Source: Palsa-504 sp963790065
GTDB taxonomy: Bacteria > Actinomycetota > Actinomycetes > Streptosporangiales > Streptosporangiaceae
Direction of reading: 5' to 3'
Assembly (NCBI GenBank): GCA_963790065.1
Contig: CAWBNK010000028.1
Coordinates: 62,001 to 126,000, forward strand
DNA: 64,000 bases
Shown here one piece after another: positions 8,794 to 16,800 of the stretch (within the stretch, counting starts at the first letter, position 1; each line of letters starts with the position of its first letter). The notes under the pieces are model-generated. The model saw only the letters and a list, made by a program, of their open reading frames with translations, was not told the DNA's origin and did not search any database. A program made the position numbers and the translations under genes.

Positions 8794-9627
8794 ATGACCA
8801 GCGGCGAGCCATCCGGGATCCGGTCCGCGGCGGCCCGTGTCCCGGCCCGCTTCGACGCCAGCATGGCCCATCCGGCCCGGGTCTACGACTACTGGCTGGG
8901 CGGCAAGGACAACTTCGAGGCGGACCGGATCGCGGGCGAGGCGACCATCGCGGCCTATCCGGCCATCCGTGCGTCGGCACGGGCGAACCGGGCCTTCCTG
9001 GCCCGCACCGTCCGGTACCTGGCCGCCGACCAGGGCATCCGCCAGTTCCTGGACATCGGCACCGGGCTGCCGACCGTCAGCAATACCCACCAGGTGGCCC
9101 AGGACGTGGCGGCGGACAGCCGGATCGTCTATGTCGACAACGACCCGCTGGTCCTGTCGCACGCCCGCGCGCTGCTCACCAGCACCCCCGAGGGCGTGAC
9201 CGCCTACCTCGACGCCGACCTGCGGGATACGGACGCCATCCTGGCCGAGGCGGCCGAGACCCTGGACTTCGGCCAGCCGGTCGCGATCATGCTGCTGGCC
9301 ATCCTGCACTACATCCCGGACCTGGACGAGGCCGAGCAGATCGTGGCCCGGCTGACCAGCGCGGTGCCCGCGGGCAGCTTCCTGGCCATCTCGCACGCGG
9401 CCAGCGACATCTCCCCCGATGAGATGGCCGAGATGATCCGGCGGATGAACGAGCACCTAGCCGAGGGCAACCACGTCGGACGGCCGCGCGAGGTAGTGGC
9501 CCGGTTCTTCACCGGCCTGGACCTGGTCGACCCGGGGGTGGTGAAGGTCACGCAGTGGCGCCCCGCATCGGATATAGAGGCCGCGGGACCGACGTCGCTG
9601 TGGGGCGGCGTCGCGCGCAAGCCATGA
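8794..9627 (+). CDS. DUF574-family SAM-dependent methyltransferase
   Basis: A 277-residue member of the actinobacterial DUF574 (Methyltransf_19) family. It begins with the family signature FDASMAHPARVYDYWLGGKDNF, followed by the SAM-binding motif FLDIGTGLPT (about residue 88), the acidic ribose-binding VYVDNDPLVLSHARALL and AIMLLAILHYIPD. Substrates of this expanded family are mostly unknown. The ATG at 8794 has a near-perfect AGGAGGT ribosome site. Its stop overlaps the start of the YCII protein (ATGA), so the two are coupled. A diverging decayed exporter lies upstream. Confidence 0.9.
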   Translation: MTSGEPSGIRSAAARVPARFDASMAHPARVYDYWLGGKDNFEADRIAGEATIAAYPAIRASARANRAFLARTVRYLAADQGIRQFLDIGTGLPTVSNTHQVAQDVAADSRIVYVDNDPLVLSHARALLTSTPEGVTAYLDADLRDTDAILAEAAETLDFGQPVAIMLLAILHYIPDLDEAEQIVARLTSAVPAGSFLAISHAASDISPDEMAEMIRRMNEHLAEGNHVGRPREVVARFFTGLDLVDPGVVKVTQWRPASDIEAAGPTSLWGGVARKP

Positions 9628-9974
9628 AGTACATGCTGATGATCTGGGTCGACGAGACGGGCGAGTCGACCGCGGACGAGGACGCGGCGATGCTGATCGC
9701 GGTCAAGTCCTGGGTGGAGAAGCTGACCGAGCAGGGCGTCCGGCTGACCGGCGGCCCGCTTCGGTCAGTCGCCGAGGGCCGGATCGTCCGGATCAGGGAC
9801 GACGAGCTGCTCGTGTCGGACGGCCCCTTCGCCGAGACCAAGGAGCAGATCGGCGGCTACGACGTGATCGAGTGCCCCGACCTGGACACGGCGATCCAGG
9901 TCGCCGCCGGGCATCCGCTGGCCCGGACGGCCAGCGTCGAGGTGCGGCCGTTCTGGTCCGCCCCCTGGGACTAG
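9624..9974 (+). CDS. YCII-related domain protein
   Basis: A 116-residue small alpha-beta protein beginning MKYMLMIWVDE, with VRLTGGPLRSVAEGRIVRI and the hallmark DGPFAETKEQIGGYDVIE of the YCII/DGPF family. Such proteins often sit beside ECF sigma factors or in small redox operons and have no well-established biochemical role. The ATG lies inside the end of the methyltransferase gene (ATGA overlap), which decides this start over a longer upstream reading. No sigma factor is adjacent here. Confidence 0.88.
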   Translation: MKYMLMIWVDETGESTADEDAAMLIAVKSWVEKLTEQGVRLTGGPLRSVAEGRIVRIRDDELLVSDGPFAETKEQIGGYDVIECPDLDTAIQVAAGHPLARTASVEVRPFWSAPWD

Positions 9975-10160
9975 CAAGTGCCCAGCGGACAACGTTCGCC
10001 CCGGAAATCGAGCCGCGGAGCCAGTTGCCTATTACCGGTGCGATGGACCACCGGACCGGCTAGCTCGAGCAAGTAGCGGATACCGGCATCGTCCGTTTCT
10101 GGCGCTCTCGCCCCGTCGGGCTGTTCTGTCACCGCCAGCAACAGGCGCGGAAGGGGCGCT

Positions 10161-10222
10161 CAACGACGTCGTTGTCACAACGACGCGCACCCAACGACAT
10201 CGTTGTCACAACCACGTCGTTG
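10161..10222. promoter_or_regulatory. Three operator-like palindromes
   Basis: Three 14-bp sites share the pattern CAACNACRTCGTTG: CAACGACGTCGTTG at 10161-10174 (perfect palindrome), CAACGACATCGTTG at 10192-10205 and CAACCACGTCGTTG at 10209-10222. The first two sit inside 21-bp direct repeats spaced exactly 31 bp apart, about three helical turns, which suggests cooperative protein binding. No regulated gene lies directly beside them; the nearest genes are the YCII protein (ending 9974) and a small gene at 10812. Confidence 0.5.
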
Positions 10223-10295
10223 CCGTCGAACCCAGGCCACGCCTCAGCATCATCCGCCTCACAGGCAGCGGGTCCGGCCCGCAACTCGCCGGCCC

Positions 10296-10564
10296 GATGG
10301 ACCATGGGTGCGGGTCTTGTGAGGTGACAGCCCGGCGGCCAGGCCTGGAACCTCGGTCGTTGCTCCCGCCCCAGCCGCCGCGCCCCCGGCCTCGGGGCCC
10401 GTGCCATGTCCATGATCGCGGGCAGTTTGAGCTAAATACCGACCGAAACTGCCCGAGATAATGAGGCCAGCCCATTTCGGGCGTGATCATGATGGACCGC
10501 CGCTGCGGCGCGGCCGTCGGCAGGCGCAGCCTCACTCCACCAGAGCCGCACCCCATGGTCCATC
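10296..10564. mobile_element. Dispersed palindromic element, copy 1 (MITE-like)
   Basis: A 269-bp non-coding element bounded by inverted repeats GATGGACCATGG / CCATGGTCCATC, continuing inwards as GGTGCGG. At its centre is a second inverted repeat, CGGGCAGTTT (10419-10428) and AAACTGCCCG (10446-10455), around a 17-base loop containing GAGCTAAATACCGACC. A clearly related element lies at 26500-26754, sharing the ends, the centre and most of the arms. It has no transposase gene, so it resembles a non-autonomous miniature element or a family of large intergenic hairpins. Confidence 0.7.
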
Positions 10565-10811
10565 GTCCCGGTCCGCGAGGCGGTGCCGCGGGCCGGATAG
10601 CGGCCGGACGGGGCCCGGCGGCGGGGCAAACGTCACCTGCGGCAGCACTAGCCCAAGGATCGTGGGCACTTACTGCCCGTATGAGGTAAGCAACGGCCCG
10701 CGTTAAGTGGATCATCAACAGTGGCCCGCTGAGGTCCATGAGCCCGCGGAGGTCCATTAGGGGGATTCCCGTCCGACGTCTTGGTGACAGATACCGGCGA
10801 GAACGCGGGAC

Positions 10812-11015
10812 GTGATCAACGTGAGGTCTTACTCACTGAACCTGCTGTATCAAGTCGAACGGCGCCCGACCGAGGCCGAGCGGCGGCAGGCCGACCTCGA
10901 GCTCGGCCTGATGGCGGCGCGGGTGTCGAGCCGGTGGCGGCGGGTCACCCGGCCGGTGCGCGCGCTGCGCGCAAGCCGGGCCCGGCCTTCGCGCGTGGCC
11001 CGCGGCCCGCAATGA
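10812..11015 (+). CDS. Small basic hypothetical protein
   Basis: A 67-residue reading from GTG at 10812 (or GTG at 10821) beginning INVRSYSLNLLYQVERRPTEAER and ending in an arginine-rich tail. Short actinobacterial proteins with a tyrosine/leucine start followed by a charged helix and basic tail are common and uncharacterised. A weak GCGGGAC precedes the start. It lies 12 bases upstream of the thioesterase gene and could be co-transcribed. Function unknown; it may also be non-coding. Confidence 0.4.
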   Translation: MINVRSYSLNLLYQVERRPTEAERRQADLELGLMAARVSSRWRRVTRPVRALRASRARPSRVARGPQ

Positions 11016-11027
11016 CACAATCGGCTG

Positions 11028-11501
11028 GTGACCGGAGCGGAGCGCCCTGACGCCCAGACCCCGCCCGAGCCCGACGAGGCGATGCGGGCCCGGGTACAGG
11101 CCAGCATCGAACGCCAGGGGATGATGAAGACGCTGGGCGTGGAGCTGATCGCCGTCCAGCGCGGCCGGGTGGAGCTGGCCCTGCGGCATGACGAGCGGTT
11201 CACCCAGCAGCACGGGTTCCTGCACGCCGGGGCGGTCGCCGCGGTGCTCGACAGCGCCTGCGGCTACGCGGCCTACAGCACGATGCGGCCCGGGGCCGAG
11301 GTGCTGACCGCGACGTACACCATCAACCTGCTGGCGCCCGCCGCCGGGGACAGGTTCGCGATCACCGGCCAGGTCATCCGGGCGGGCCGGACCCTGGTGG
11401 TCTGCCGCGGGGAGGCGTTCGCCGAGGGCGCCGCGGCCCCGTTCGCGGTCATGCAGGCCACCATGATGGCGCTGTACGACCGGCCCGGCCTCAGCGGCTA
11501 G
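11028..11501 (+). CDS. PaaI-family thioesterase
   Basis: A 157-residue hot-dog thioesterase that probably hydrolyses acyl-CoA. The central family motif is visible as QQHGFLHAGAVAAVLDSACGYAA (split here as QQHGFLHAG and AVAAVLDSACG), with the His-Gly and the following Asp typical of PaaI. ATYTINLLAPAAGDRF and VCRGEAFAEG follow. The start is GTG at 11028. It converges with the glutamine amidotransferase gene, their stop codons overlapping by three bases (CTAG). Confidence 0.85.
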   Translation: MTGAERPDAQTPPEPDEAMRARVQASIERQGMMKTLGVELIAVQRGRVELALRHDERFTQQHGFLHAGAVAAVLDSACGYAAYSTMRPGAEVLTATYTINLLAPAAGDRFAITGQVIRAGRTLVVCRGEAFAEGAAAPFAVMQATMMALYDRPGLSG

Positions 11502-12280
11502 GCGCCGCGGTCGGCCAGAGTCGGGGCGGAGCGGTCGGCCAGAGTCGGGGCGGAGCGGTTTGCCAGAGCCGGGGCGGACCAGCGCAGGGCGGCGGCGACC
11601 AGGCGGTCGGCCCGCTCGCGGGCGGCCGGCTCCTGGCGGATGGTCTCGGCCACGAGCTGGTCGGGATCCACCCCGGCGCGTTCGGCGTCGCGGCTGCTGC
11701 CCGCGTCCAGCCAGCGCTTGACCCGGGCCCCGTCGACCTCCGGGTGGAACTGGACGGCCAGGTGCCTGCCGATGCCGAAGGCCTGCACCCCGACCGGGTT
11801 GCGGGCCAGCACGGTGGCGTGCGGCGGCGGGAGGCAGCGGTCACCGTGGAACTCCAGCCAGGGGCCGGCCGGGATCCCCTCGGAGCTGGCCGGGATCGCT
11901 TCGGGGCCGGACGGGATCGTCTCGGGGCCGGCCGGCTCGACGGTGTACCAGCCGATCTCCTTGCGTGCCATGGCCTCGACCCGGCCGCCGAAGGCGGCGC
12001 AGATGGCCTGGGCGCCGAAGCAGATGCCCAGCAGGGGCACCCCGGCCTGGTCGGCCGCGCGCAGCCAGTCCAGCTCGCGGGCGATCCAGGGGTCCGGGTC
12101 GTTGACCGAGCTGACCGCGCCGAGCACCACCACGTAGTCGGCGCCGTCCAGGGCGGGCAGCGGCGCGGCGCCGTCGGGGTACAGGTGGACGTCCAGTTCG
12201 GCGCCCCGGGCGGCCAGCGCGTCCGCCACGAAACCGGCCGAGTCGATGTCGTGGTGCCGGATGACGAGGACCCGGCTCAT
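11498..12280 (-). CDS. Class I glutamine amidotransferase-like protein
   Basis: A 260-residue stand-alone amidotransferase of the GMP-synthase-like type. The nucleophile elbow is GICFGAQAICAA (Cys in GxCxG) and the catalytic His-Glu pair is in AVQFHPEVD. A short insertion (about residues 115-138) repeats GPE-AIP/ETIP units, and the C-terminus repeats RSAPTLAD, encoded by a roughly 27-bp tandem repeat at 11502-11580; both are likely recent expansions. The ATG at 12280 overlaps the stop of the upstream small gene (ATGA), indicating coupling. The amide acceptor is unknown. Confidence 0.85.
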   Translation of the reverse strand: MSRVLVIRHHDIDSAGFVADALAARGAELDVHLYPDGAAPLPALDGADYVVVLGAVSSVNDPDPWIARELDWLRAADQAGVPLLGICFGAQAICAAFGGRVEAMARKEIGWYTVEPAGPETIPSGPEAIPASSEGIPAGPWLEFHGDRCLPPPHATVLARNPVGVQAFGIGRHLAVQFHPEVDGARVKRWLDAGSSRDAERAGVDPDQLVAETIRQEPAARERADRLVAAALRWSAPALANRSAPTLADRSAPTLADRGA

Positions 12281-12555
12281 GACGTGCCGTACCCCGCCTG
12301 GCTCAGCATGCGGCGCAGGTCGACGACCATCTGGGCGTCGATGTCCTTGCCGGCCGGCGGCTCGAGGAACGCGGCCTCGGACCCGACCCGGACGGATACC
12401 TTGCCGTCGTGCCGCGCGTCGACCGTGCCCACCGCCTCGAGCAGCGAGATCACCGCGTGCCATTCGATGTTGTGGCTCGCGGGATGGGCGAAGATCTGGT
12501 GCAGCGTGTTCCGGTGACGGTTGTCAAGGTGCTGTGATTCCGGCGAGGATGACAT
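12277..12555 (-). CDS. Small conserved protein, HicA-like fold
   Basis: A 92-residue protein with HNIEWHAVISLLEAVGTV, a central beta segment and DIDAQMVVDLRRMLSQAGY. This layout resembles HicA/YcfA-type small RNA-binding proteins, with a W-x-x-V/I-x-x-LL segment followed by a C-terminal helix, although the usual catalytic His of HicA is not obvious. Related actinobacterial proteins are generally annotated only as hypothetical. No HicB-type antitoxin gene is adjacent. It is translationally coupled to the downstream amidotransferase. Its 5' end overlaps the divergent phosphatase gene by about 7 bases. Confidence 0.6.
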   Translation of the reverse strand: MSSSPESQHLDNRHRNTLHQIFAHPASHNIEWHAVISLLEAVGTVDARHDGKVSVRVGSEAAFLEPPAGKDIDAQMVVDLRRMLSQAGYGTS

Positions 12556-13388
12556 TCGTGCTCCCTTCTGGGCCGACCCTATGCCGGGGCGGCCATGTAC
12601 TGGTGATCGGGGTCGACGGCGTGCGGTTCGACGTGCTCGGGCCGGAGGCCACCCCGTGGATCTGGGCGTTCGGCCGGGCCGGCTTCCTGGTCCCGGTGCC
12701 CATCGACGAGGACACGCCCACCTGGTCGGGGCCGTGCTGGGCCACGATCGTGACCGGCCGCAGCGTGGCCGAGCACGGCGTCACCGGCAACGACCTGACC
12801 GGCCACCGGCTGGCCGAGTACCCGGACTTCGTCACGCTGGCCACCCGGGCCGGGCTGCCCACGCTGCTGGCCATCGGCGGCTGGCCGCCGCTGGCCCTGG
12901 CCGAGGACGGCGGCCCGCTGTTCGCCGAGGCCACCCGGCGTGAGTTCGTGCCCGTGACCGAGCGCAGCGTGGCGGGCTGGGACGCCGCCGACGAGACGGC
13001 CACCGCGCTGGCCACAGGGGTGCTGGCCGGACCCGGGGTGCCCCGGCTGTCCTTCGTGTACCTAAGCGCGGTCGACATCACCGGGCACGTCACCGGGGCC
13101 GGGGCGGCCTACCGGGCGGCGGCCCAGGTCGCCGACGAGCGAATCGGGCGGCTGCTGGCCGCGGTCCGGTCCCGCCCGGCCGAGGAGGCCTGGACGGTCG
13201 TGATCGTGACCGACCACGGTCACCTCGACGGCGGCGGGCACGGCGGCCGCGAGCCCGAGGTGACGATGGCCTGGGCCGCCGCGGCCGGGCCGGGCATCGA
13301 CCCGGGCGGTCCGGCGCCGGTCACCCGCCAGGTTGAGATCGCGCCGATGGTGCTGGCCGGACTCGGTTGGCCACCAGGTCCAGGCTGA
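12549..13388 (+). CDS. Alkaline phosphatase-superfamily hydrolase
   Basis: A 279-residue protein of the nucleotide pyrophosphatase/phosphodiesterase type. Metal-binding and nucleophile motifs are visible: VIGVDGVRFD (Asp), DTPTWSGPCWATIVTG (Thr/Ser nucleophile region), SAVDITGHV (Asp, His) and TDHGHLDGGGHGG (Asp-His, His). It lacks a signal peptide, so it probably acts in the cytoplasm. The start is taken as ATG 12549, which overlaps the divergent small gene's start; GTG at 12558 is an alternative. Its end overlaps the convergent PAP2 gene by 68 bases. Substrate unknown. Confidence 0.8.
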   Translation: MTFVLPSGPTLCRGGHVLVIGVDGVRFDVLGPEATPWIWAFGRAGFLVPVPIDEDTPTWSGPCWATIVTGRSVAEHGVTGNDLTGHRLAEYPDFVTLATRAGLPTLLAIGGWPPLALAEDGGPLFAEATRREFVPVTERSVAGWDAADETATALATGVLAGPGVPRLSFVYLSAVDITGHVTGAGAAYRAAAQVADERIGRLLAAVRSRPAEEAWTVVIVTDHGHLDGGGHGGREPEVTMAWAAAAGPGIDPGGPAPVTRQVEIAPMVLAGLGWPPGPG

Positions 13389-14022
13389 ACGCGCCGGCCA
13401 GCACCACCGCGGTGCCGACCGCCGCGCCCGCCACGATATCGGTGACGTAGTGCGCGCCGTTGGCCACCATCGCGGCGGACACCGCCGCCGCCAGCAGCAG
13501 CGCGGCCAGGACCGCGACCAGGCGGACGGATCCCGGCACCCGGCCCGCCGGGCCGGCCAGCAGCAGCGCGCAGAGCGCGGCCAGCGCGAACGAGCTGGTG
13601 GCGTGGCCGCTGGGGAAGCCCTGGCCGAGGGCGTTGCCGACGGTGGGCTTGAGCACGTACTCGGTCAGGCCGATTGCCACGAGCGGGGCCAGGGCGGCCA
13701 GCACGGCGCCGGTCCAGCGGCGGGCGGCCAGGAACGCGAAGACCAGGGCCAGGGTCATCAGGGTCACCGGGACCTTGGTGCCCAGGTCGGGCAGCCAGTT
13801 CAGCAGCAACGGAAACCGGCTCAGGGCGGAGGCGATCCGCGGGTCGAGCGCCGAGTCCGGCCAGGCTGGCTTGGGCCGCCCGGCCAGGTAGAGGGCCAGG
13901 CCGCACGGGACTACCACGCACGCCGCCAGCAGCACGGCGACCCGCCGCCGCAGGTGCCCCGGCAGCAGAAGCCGCGGCACGGGCTCACGCGGCGGAACGC
14001 GGTGCCGGGTCCCCAGCTGCAT
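13321..14022 (-). CDS. PAP2-family membrane phosphatase
   Basis: A 233-residue integral membrane phosphatase with about five to six hydrophobic segments. The three-part PAP2 active site is present: K-P-T (VLKPTVGNALGQG), PSGHATSSFALA and a final HYVTDIVAGAAVG. Members dephosphorylate undecaprenyl pyrophosphate, phosphatidic acid or related lipids at the outer membrane face. The start is ATG at 14022. The 3' end overlaps the convergent phosphatase gene by 68 bases, so both stop-proximal ends are coding on opposite strands. Confidence 0.87.
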   Translation of the reverse strand: MQLGTRHRVPPREPVPRLLLPGHLRRRVAVLLAACVVVPCGLALYLAGRPKPAWPDSALDPRIASALSRFPLLLNWLPDLGTKVPVTLMTLALVFAFLAARRWTGAVLAALAPLVAIGLTEYVLKPTVGNALGQGFPSGHATSSFALAALCALLLAGPAGRVPGSVRLVAVLAALLLAAAVSAAMVANGAHYVTDIVAGAAVGTAVVLAGAFSLDLVANRVRPAPSARSQPGG

Positions 14023-14068
14023 TAACTCAGCGTATGCGGCCGCGCGACTGCCCGGGGCGGGCGCGGGC

Positions 14069-15266
14069 TCAGCCCGCCGGGCGCAGCGGGATGAAGCGCC
14101 TGGCCTTGCCGGTCAGCCGGTCGCGGTCGAGCGCCTCGACCCGGCGCAGGCTGACCTGCGGGCCTGGCACTCCGGCCTGGCGCAGGGCGTCCTCGACGGC
14201 GGCGGTCACCGCGGTGTCGTCGAAGTCACGATCGGCCACGGCGGTGACCTCGGCACCGGCCTCGGTCTGCCGGACCTGGAACTCGCGGATGGCGGGGGCC
14301 CGGGCCAGGACCGCGCCGATCACGAAGGGGTGCACGCTCACGGTGGCGTAACGGAACAGGTCGTCGGCGCGGCCGTCGACTCGGGCCCGTAGCAGGCCGC
14401 CGCCGGTGGGCCGGGCGGGCGTGAACCGGTCAGTCAGCTCGTACCTGATGAGCGGCTGGGTCAGGTTATGCAGGTTCGTGACCAGCACCTTGGACGAGGC
14501 GGTACCGGCCGGGACGGGATGGCCCTGGTCGTCCACGCACTCGGCGATACAGGTATCGCTGGCGAAAGTGAACGCGGGCCAGTTCGGCCAGCTTGGCCGC
14601 GTAGCCCATCAGGATGGGCGGCTGGGCGGCGTTCAGGCGGCGGACGATCTCGGCGGTGGGCAAGCCGGCCGGCGCGGAGACCATCCGGAGCGGGGGCGCG
14701 GTCGCCGTCGCCGCGGCCAGGCCGCTGGAGTGAACCGGCGAGCCCGCGCCCACGATGCCGATGACCAGGCCTTCCGGCGGCGCACCGCCGGCCATGAGCC
14801 TGCGGATGATCGTGCCGACGAAGTCCGCGTACTCGCCGAGGGCCTGGACGAAGATCCCGCGCAGCCCGGAGCTTCCGCCCGATACCAGGCAGACGTACTC
14901 GCCGAGCAGCAGCGACGGCTCGGCCACCGATCCGGCCAGGTGCCGCTCGACCAGGTCGCGGCTCAGCCGCGGGTCGGTGAGGGCCGAGTCGAAGTTCTCC
15001 ATCATTTCGGCCTTGGTCATGACCGGCAGGCGGGCCAGGTCGGCCAGCTCGAACCGCGCCGGGTCGACACCGCGCAGGCGGGCAGCGTGGAAGGGCGAAC
15101 ACTCGATGGCGCGGGCCAGCAACTCCCGCAGCCGGCCACGCTGGAAGGCGGCCAGCTGCGCGGAACTCCAGCCGGCGCGCTGGAGATGGCCGGGCAGCCG
15201 CCCGCCGATGGCCCCGGACACGCGGCCCCGGAGCAGGTCAAGTTTGGTAACCGTGGCAGCGGTCAT
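14069..15266 (-). pseudogene. Phenylacetate-CoA ligase-like (CapK-type) gene, internal deletion
   Basis: From ATG 15266 the product reads as an adenylate-forming CapK/PaaK-like protein: FHAARLRGVDPARFELADLA, VMTKAEMMENFD and LVSGGSSGLRGIF (phosphate-binding loop). At about 14570 the frame shifts; the next frame gives FTFASDTCIAECVDDQGHPV, LVTNLHNLTQPLIRYELTD and the C-terminal KARRFIPLRPAG. Intact relatives have about 55 residues, including the conserved STEG adenylation motif, between these parts; here they are absent. The protein is therefore probably dead, although the end part has an inner GTG. It is coupled to the TetR gene upstream by ATGA overlap. Confidence 0.72.
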
Positions 15267-15889
15267 GTTTCCTCCCGGGTGAGGACGGGTGCCAGGGCGA
15301 GCCGGGTGGCCAGCCAGCGGATCACGGGCAGGTCCGGACCGCCCAGGGCGTCCGGGTTGGCCTGCTGCTCCAGCGCGAGGCCGTTTTCGACCGCCAGCAG
15401 GAGCTCGGCCAGCTGACGCGGCGGGAGCGGGAGGCCCTGCTCGCCCCCCTCGCTGATCATGATCAGCGACCTGGCGATGCCCTCGACCGTCCGGCCGTGC
15501 ACGGCCGCGTACCGGCGGTTGAGCTCGGGATCCCGGGCGGCGTGGATCCGGAACTCGGTCAGCAGCAGCCGCCAGCCGGGCGCGGCCCCCTCGGCCTGCT
15601 GCACCAGGTCGACCAGGGCGGCGAAGTTCCCCGTGCCCGCCAGGTCGCGGGCGGCTTGCGCGTTCTGCGCGGCCCGCTCGGTGATCCGGTCCTCGAGCAG
15701 GGCCAGGAACATGTCGGCCTTGCTGGCGAACCGCGAGTACACCACGCCCTTGGAGAACCCGGCCTCGTCGGCGATCTGCTCCAGGGTGGCGGCGTAATAG
15801 CCCCGGGCCAGGAAGACCCGGCGGGCGGCGGCGAACAGGAGCGCGCGGTTGCGGTCGTTCTGTTCGGCCCGGGACAGGCGAGGGCTCAT
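15263..15889 (-). CDS. TetR/AcrR-family transcriptional regulator
   Basis: A 208-residue regulator with an N-terminal TetR helix-turn-helix at about residues 15-61 (RRVFLARGYYAATLEQIA, then EAGFSKGVVYSRFASKADM) and a ligand-binding C-terminal half. The ATG sits at the edge of a 30-bp near-perfect palindrome (15888-15917), so it very likely represses itself and the coupled ligase-like gene behind it. Since that target gene appears broken, the regulator may now control only itself or genes elsewhere. Confidence 0.9.
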   Translation of the reverse strand: MSPRLSRAEQNDRNRALLFAAARRVFLARGYYAATLEQIADEAGFSKGVVYSRFASKADMFLALLEDRITERAAQNAQAARDLAGTGNFAALVDLVQQAEGAAPGWRLLLTEFRIHAARDPELNRRYAAVHGRTVEGIARSLIMISEGGEQGLPLPPRQLAELLLAVENGLALEQQANPDALGGPDLPVIRWLATRLALAPVLTREET

Positions 15890-15917
15890 ACCGATGATAT
15901 TTAAATACCATCGGTAT
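15888..15917. promoter_or_regulatory. TetR operator palindrome
   Basis: A 30-bp inverted repeat with arms ATACCGATG and CATCGGTAT, extended inwards through TATTTAAATA with TTTAAA at the dyad; only one base pair of the 30 is mismatched. It overlaps the TetR start codon, so binding there would block transcription or initiation. Its AT-rich core is conspicuous against the GC-rich surroundings. Confidence 0.75.
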
Positions 15918-16013
15918 TCTTGTCAAGAGCGAGGCAGGGAAAGGGCAGCGCGGGGAGACAGATACCACGGACCGTTCGGCCCAATAAGTAAGGAGCCCGG
16001 CCGGGGCGGGCGG

Positions 16014-16781
16014 TCAGGGGATGGTCAGGACCTGCGGGCCGCCGGCGGTGATGGCCACGGTGTGCTCGGCGTGGGCGGCGCGGCTGCCGTCGCCGCTGCG
16101 GATGGTCCAGCCGTCGTCGTCGATGAAGTAGCTGTCCTTGCCGCCGGCCAGGAACCAGGGCTCGATGGCGATGACCAGCCCGGGGGCCAGGCGGCGGCCG
16201 CGGCCCGGCGCGCCCTCGTTGGGGATGTGCGGGTCCTCGTGCATGGCCCGGCCCACGCCGTGGCCGCCGAAATCGGTGCAGATGCCGTAGCCGCCGGCCC
16301 GGCCCTCGGCGCCGATCGCGGCCGAGATGTCCCCGATCCGGGCGCCGGGCACGGCCGCCGCGATGCCCGCCCGCAGGGCGGCCTCGGTGACCGCGATCAG
16401 CTTGGCGTCGGCCGGGCGCGGCGGGCCGATGGTGAACGAGATCGCGGCGTCGGCGGCCCAGCCGTCCAGCACCGCCCCGCAGTCCACGCTGAGCAGGTCG
16501 CCGTCGGCGAGCCGGTACCGGTCCGGGATGCCGTGCAGCGCGGCGTCGTTGACCGACGTGCAGATGACCGCGGGGAACGGAACCGAGGCGAAGGACGGCC
16601 GGTAGCCCAGGAACGGCGAGGTGGCCCCGGCTGACGCGAGCACGTCGCGGGCCACCTGATCCAGCTCGGTCAGCCGCGTCCTGGCCTTGGCCTGGTCCCG
16701 GACCGCGGCCAGGATCTGCGCGACCACCCGGCCCGAGGCGCGCATGGCCTGGATCTCCCCCGGCGTCTTCATCTCGACCAC
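16014..16781 (-). CDS. map: Type I methionine aminopeptidase
   Basis: A 255-residue metalloenzyme that removes the N-terminal methionine from new proteins. All five metal ligands are seen: Asp in LSVDCGA, Asp in GWAADAAISF, His in DFGGHGVGR, Glu in IAIEPWF and Glu in HAEHTVAI; the substrate His in GHGVGRAMHEDP is also present. The start is GTG 16781, supported by GAGAGGGG 6 bases upstream; ATG at 16772 has no such site. It lies divergently from an XRE regulator over shared GGTATA half-sites. It is probably a secondary map paralog, since the housekeeping copy usually sits in the ribosomal-protein region. Confidence 0.92.
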   Translation of the reverse strand: MVEMKTPGEIQAMRASGRVVAQILAAVRDQAKARTRLTELDQVARDVLASAGATSPFLGYRPSFASVPFPAVICTSVNDAALHGIPDRYRLADGDLLSVDCGAVLDGWAADAAISFTIGPPRPADAKLIAVTEAALRAGIAAAVPGARIGDISAAIGAEGRAGGYGICTDFGGHGVGRAMHEDPHIPNEGAPGRGRRLAPGLVIAIEPWFLAGGKDSYFIDDDGWTIRSGDGSRAAHAEHTVAITAGGPQVLTIP

Positions 16782-16800
16782 GGCGTGCCCCTCTCGTTGC

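Larger units (their letters stand above)
9975..10811. other. Long non-coding region with palindromes and repeat element
   Basis: About 840 bases without a convincing gene. Open frames exist on both strands but have no ribosome sites and only low-complexity products that follow the palindromes. The region holds three CAACGAC-type palindromes (10161-10222) and one copy of a dispersed palindromic element (10296-10564), described separately. The stretch 10565-10811 shows nothing recognisable beyond a short repeat of GAGGTCCAT near 10731 and 10749. Confidence 0.6.

Noticed and set aside
10129..10757. Minus-strand open frames through the first palindromic element
   Set aside because: The same pseudo-peptide (GRAAAAV-HDHAR) appears at the second element only because the DNA repeats; no ribosome site and no start conservation.
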